The notes under the pieces are model-generated. The model saw only the letters and a list, made by a program, of their open reading frames with translations. It ran no database searches and had not been told where the DNA came from. Shown piece by piece: positions 62,783-64,000 of a stretch of DNA of 64,000 bases; the stretch's first letter is position 1; each line of letters opens with the position of its first letter. The translations under genes and the position numbers were made by a program. This DNA is from Cupriavidus basilensis (lineage in GTDB: Bacteria > Pseudomonadota > Gammaproteobacteria > Burkholderiales > Burkholderiaceae), in the NCBI RefSeq assembly GCF_000832305.1, contig NZ_CP010536.1:1984001-2048000 (forward strand), in the 5' to 3' direction.

Positions 62783-62799
62783 AATCGGACAAGTACGAA
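62783..62799 (-). promoter_or_regulatory. 17-bp element, copy 1 (autotransporter promoter)
   Basis: Reads TTCGTACTTGTCCGATT on the minus strand, 152 bp before the autotransporter start. A TATCTA -10-like box begins 17 nt after it. Identical to the copy at 63854-63870. Confidence 0.65.
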
Positions 62800-62853
62800 A
62801 AGCGTGGCGCTCGACGACAAAGCGCGGTCTCCGGGCATGGCGCATTGCTCAAC

Positions 62854-62889
62854 CGAAAACGAAAACGAAAGCGCGAGCGAAAGCGAAGC
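62854..62889. repeat. Six hexamer repeats (CGAAAA/CGAAAG type)
   Basis: Imperfect 6-bp units upstream of the autotransporter promoter. Confidence 0.75.
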
Positions 62890-63021
62890 GGGCGCCTGGA
62901 AAAGTCGATGTCAGGATGCTGGCCGGGAGCGACGCGCGTTGCGCTTGGCTCGCGGCCAGTTTGACTTCCACGGCGCCCGGGATCGAGTCGATGAAACCGG
63001 CGCACGTGGAAGGCAGCAGCC

Positions 63022-63756
63022 TTACTCGTCGATCAGCCGGGAGTGCCCATGCAACGTGAAGTGCGAGTCGGGCGGCAGATAGGCCACGGCGCTCGGGCGC
63101 GAGCCGGCATCGTACGCGGGCGCAGCCAACATATAGCCAGCGCTATGGCCGACGCTATCGCTAGTGCTATGGCCGGCGTTATCTCCAGCATCATCGGCTA
63201 CCGGCGTCCCGGCACTGCGCCCGGCCACCTGCCTGGGAGGAACCGGGTCGGCATGCGAATGCCTGCGGGCCATGGCGCGCTCGACCGGTGCGGCGACAGG
63301 ACTGGTGGCTGTGCTGGCGGTTGCGCTATCAGCCCGCAAAGGGGCGGGCAGAGGCGCCGCAGGCGTGGGCGAGTCAACCGCGGCCGCCACGGCTTCCGGC
63401 CGGTCGGCCACAGCGGCTTGCAGCCCGGCATCCGGTGCGGGCAATCGCGCAGGCGAGGTCACTGGCATGGACCCGGGCATGGACACAGGCTGGAACGAAG
63501 GCAAGGGCTCGGGCGCGGGGCCCGTCAACCAAGCCGCCAACAGCCACGCCGCCGCCGCCATGCCACAGCCTACCGTGCCGGCAGCCAGCCCGCGCAGCCG
63601 CGCGCGGCGCAACGCCCGCGCCAGGGTGGGGGCCGTGCTGGCAAGATGGACTTTGACGGCCTCCGCACGGTACGCGGCAAGCGTATCGCGCACATCGAAG
63701 CGTGTGCCCCATGGTGGTGGCACATCGAGTTGGGAAGGAATAACGGAACTAGACAA
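63022..63756 (-). CDS. Hypothetical single-TM protein with long Ala/Pro-rich exterior
   Basis: 244 residues. An N-terminal cytoplasmic part of about 55 residues with Arg-rich end (RALRRARLRG), one TM (LAAGTVGCGMAAAAWLLAAWLTG) and a Pro/Ala-rich, probably periplasmic region containing repeats GDNAGHSTSDSVGHSAGYM. The C-terminus is DSHFTLHGHSRLIDE. I recognise no family; it resembles anti-sigma or secretion-accessory membrane proteins only in layout. It shares an upstream element with the autotransporter gene, which suggests joint control. Confidence 0.7.
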   Translation of the reverse strand: MSSSVIPSQLDVPPPWGTRFDVRDTLAAYRAEAVKVHLASTAPTLARALRRARLRGLAAGTVGCGMAAAAWLLAAWLTGPAPEPLPSFQPVSMPGSMPVTSPARLPAPDAGLQAAVADRPEAVAAAVDSPTPAAPLPAPLRADSATASTATSPVAAPVERAMARRHSHADPVPPRQVAGRSAGTPVADDAGDNAGHSTSDSVGHSAGYMLAAPAYDAGSRPSAVAYLPPDSHFTLHGHSRLIDE

Positions 63757-63853
63757 GGCTTATCTCCGAAGCGCAAAAACGACGCAACGCGGCCGGCCTA
63801 TCCGGGCGAAGCTGGTCAGTGGAGTGATATTAGCATCGCTAAAATCAGATGAA

Positions 63854-63870
63854 AATCGGACAAGTACGAA
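63854..63870 (-). promoter_or_regulatory. 17-bp element, copy 2 (upstream of the single-TM protein)
   Basis: Exact copy of the element at 62783-62799, same orientation, 98 bp before the start codon at 63756. An extended -10 (TGCTAATAT) lies about 18 nt downstream. Confidence 0.65.
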
Positions 63871-63964
63871 TCTGCATCACCGCAGAACCGGCTTTCGAAG
63901 TCCGCATTTTCGGCCTCGATGCGCGCCTGGACTGAGGTGCAGGGCAATTGCGCCGGTTTTTAAA

Positions 63965-63981
63965 TTCGGACTTATCCGATT
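63965..63981 (+). promoter_or_regulatory. 17-bp element, copy 3, facing right toward the window edge
   Basis: TTCGGACTTATCCGATT on the plus strand, 15 of 17 identical to the others and more symmetrical (CGGA-ctta-TCCG). It points to a gene beyond position 64000. Confidence 0.6.
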
Positions 63982-64000
63982 GCAAGCGCCATAAAAAATC

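Larger units (their letters stand above)
62632..63021. other. 390-bp region upstream of the autotransporter
   Basis: Contains promoter-like sequence with the 17-bp element and a hexamer repeat array. No convincing gene. Confidence 0.6.

Noticed and set aside
63849..63935. Rightward 28-codon frame MKIGQVRICITAEPAFEVR...
   Set aside because: It overlaps the exact 17-bp promoter element and lacks a ribosome site; more likely non-coding promoter DNA.

Overview
The window looks like chromosomal DNA of a high-GC betaproteobacterium, most likely a Cupriavidus/Ralstonia-type member of the Burkholderiaceae. This rests on gene content (AcoR-type activator, PtxS-type ketogluconate operon, phasin, FNR-controlled universal stress proteins, many LysR/TetR regulators) and uniform GC-rich codon use. 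I see no rRNA, tRNA, CRISPR array, prophage or intact insertion sequence. Functions are read from motifs and context; no database search was run.

Layout. 1-3.1 kb: a leftward catabolic operon (universal-stress/hemerythrin fusion, quinone oxidoreductase, TauD-type dioxygenase, a BKACE enzyme cut by the window edge), divergent from a large MalT-like LuxR regulator (3.5-6.2 kb). 6.3-14.5 kb: MATE exporter, an unknown membrane protein, a butanediol dehydrogenase with a candidate sigma-54 promoter beside an AcoR-like enhancer-binding protein, and an M20 carbamoylase. 14.8-18.5 kb: TetR regulator with a carotenoid-oxygenase-family enzyme and an acyl-CoA ligase. 18.8-23.1 kb: mug glycosylase, a TDT/SLAC1 transporter with divergent LysR regulator, a GNAT enzyme and an orphan small protein.

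23.2-31.1 kb is a 2-ketogluconate (kgu) operon under a PtxS-type LacI repressor. Its palindromic operators are visible upstream of both the operon and the repressor gene. An amino-acid-type ABC importer stands where pseudomonads have the MFS permease KguT, and an atypical AroE-like gene closes the operon.

31.3-36.9 kb is a compact two-component locus: an OmpR-type regulator and kinase, a secreted cysteine-repeat protein, an EF-hand-like protein, a lipoprotein and a sterol-desaturase-family hydroxylase. Three promoters in it share a conserved element placed 33 nt from the -10 box.

38.3-57.2 kb is a low-oxygen/dormancy-like island with its own FNR protein, a NarX/NarL-like sensor-regulator pair and a receiver lacking its phosphoacceptor. 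FNR boxes, five -10 boxes exactly 21 nt from three perfect and one 9/10 box, precede universal stress proteins, an L,D-transpeptidase operon, an APH-AAA kinase, a phasin, and a DUF883 protein with a hemerythrin-tailed P1B-5 metal ATPase.

57.4-64 kb: LysR regulator with a divergent hydrolase, a 1063-residue autotransporter and an unknown single-TM protein. The last two share an upstream 17-bp near-palindrome. Short tandem repeats of 6-14 bp recur in at least ten intergenic regions.
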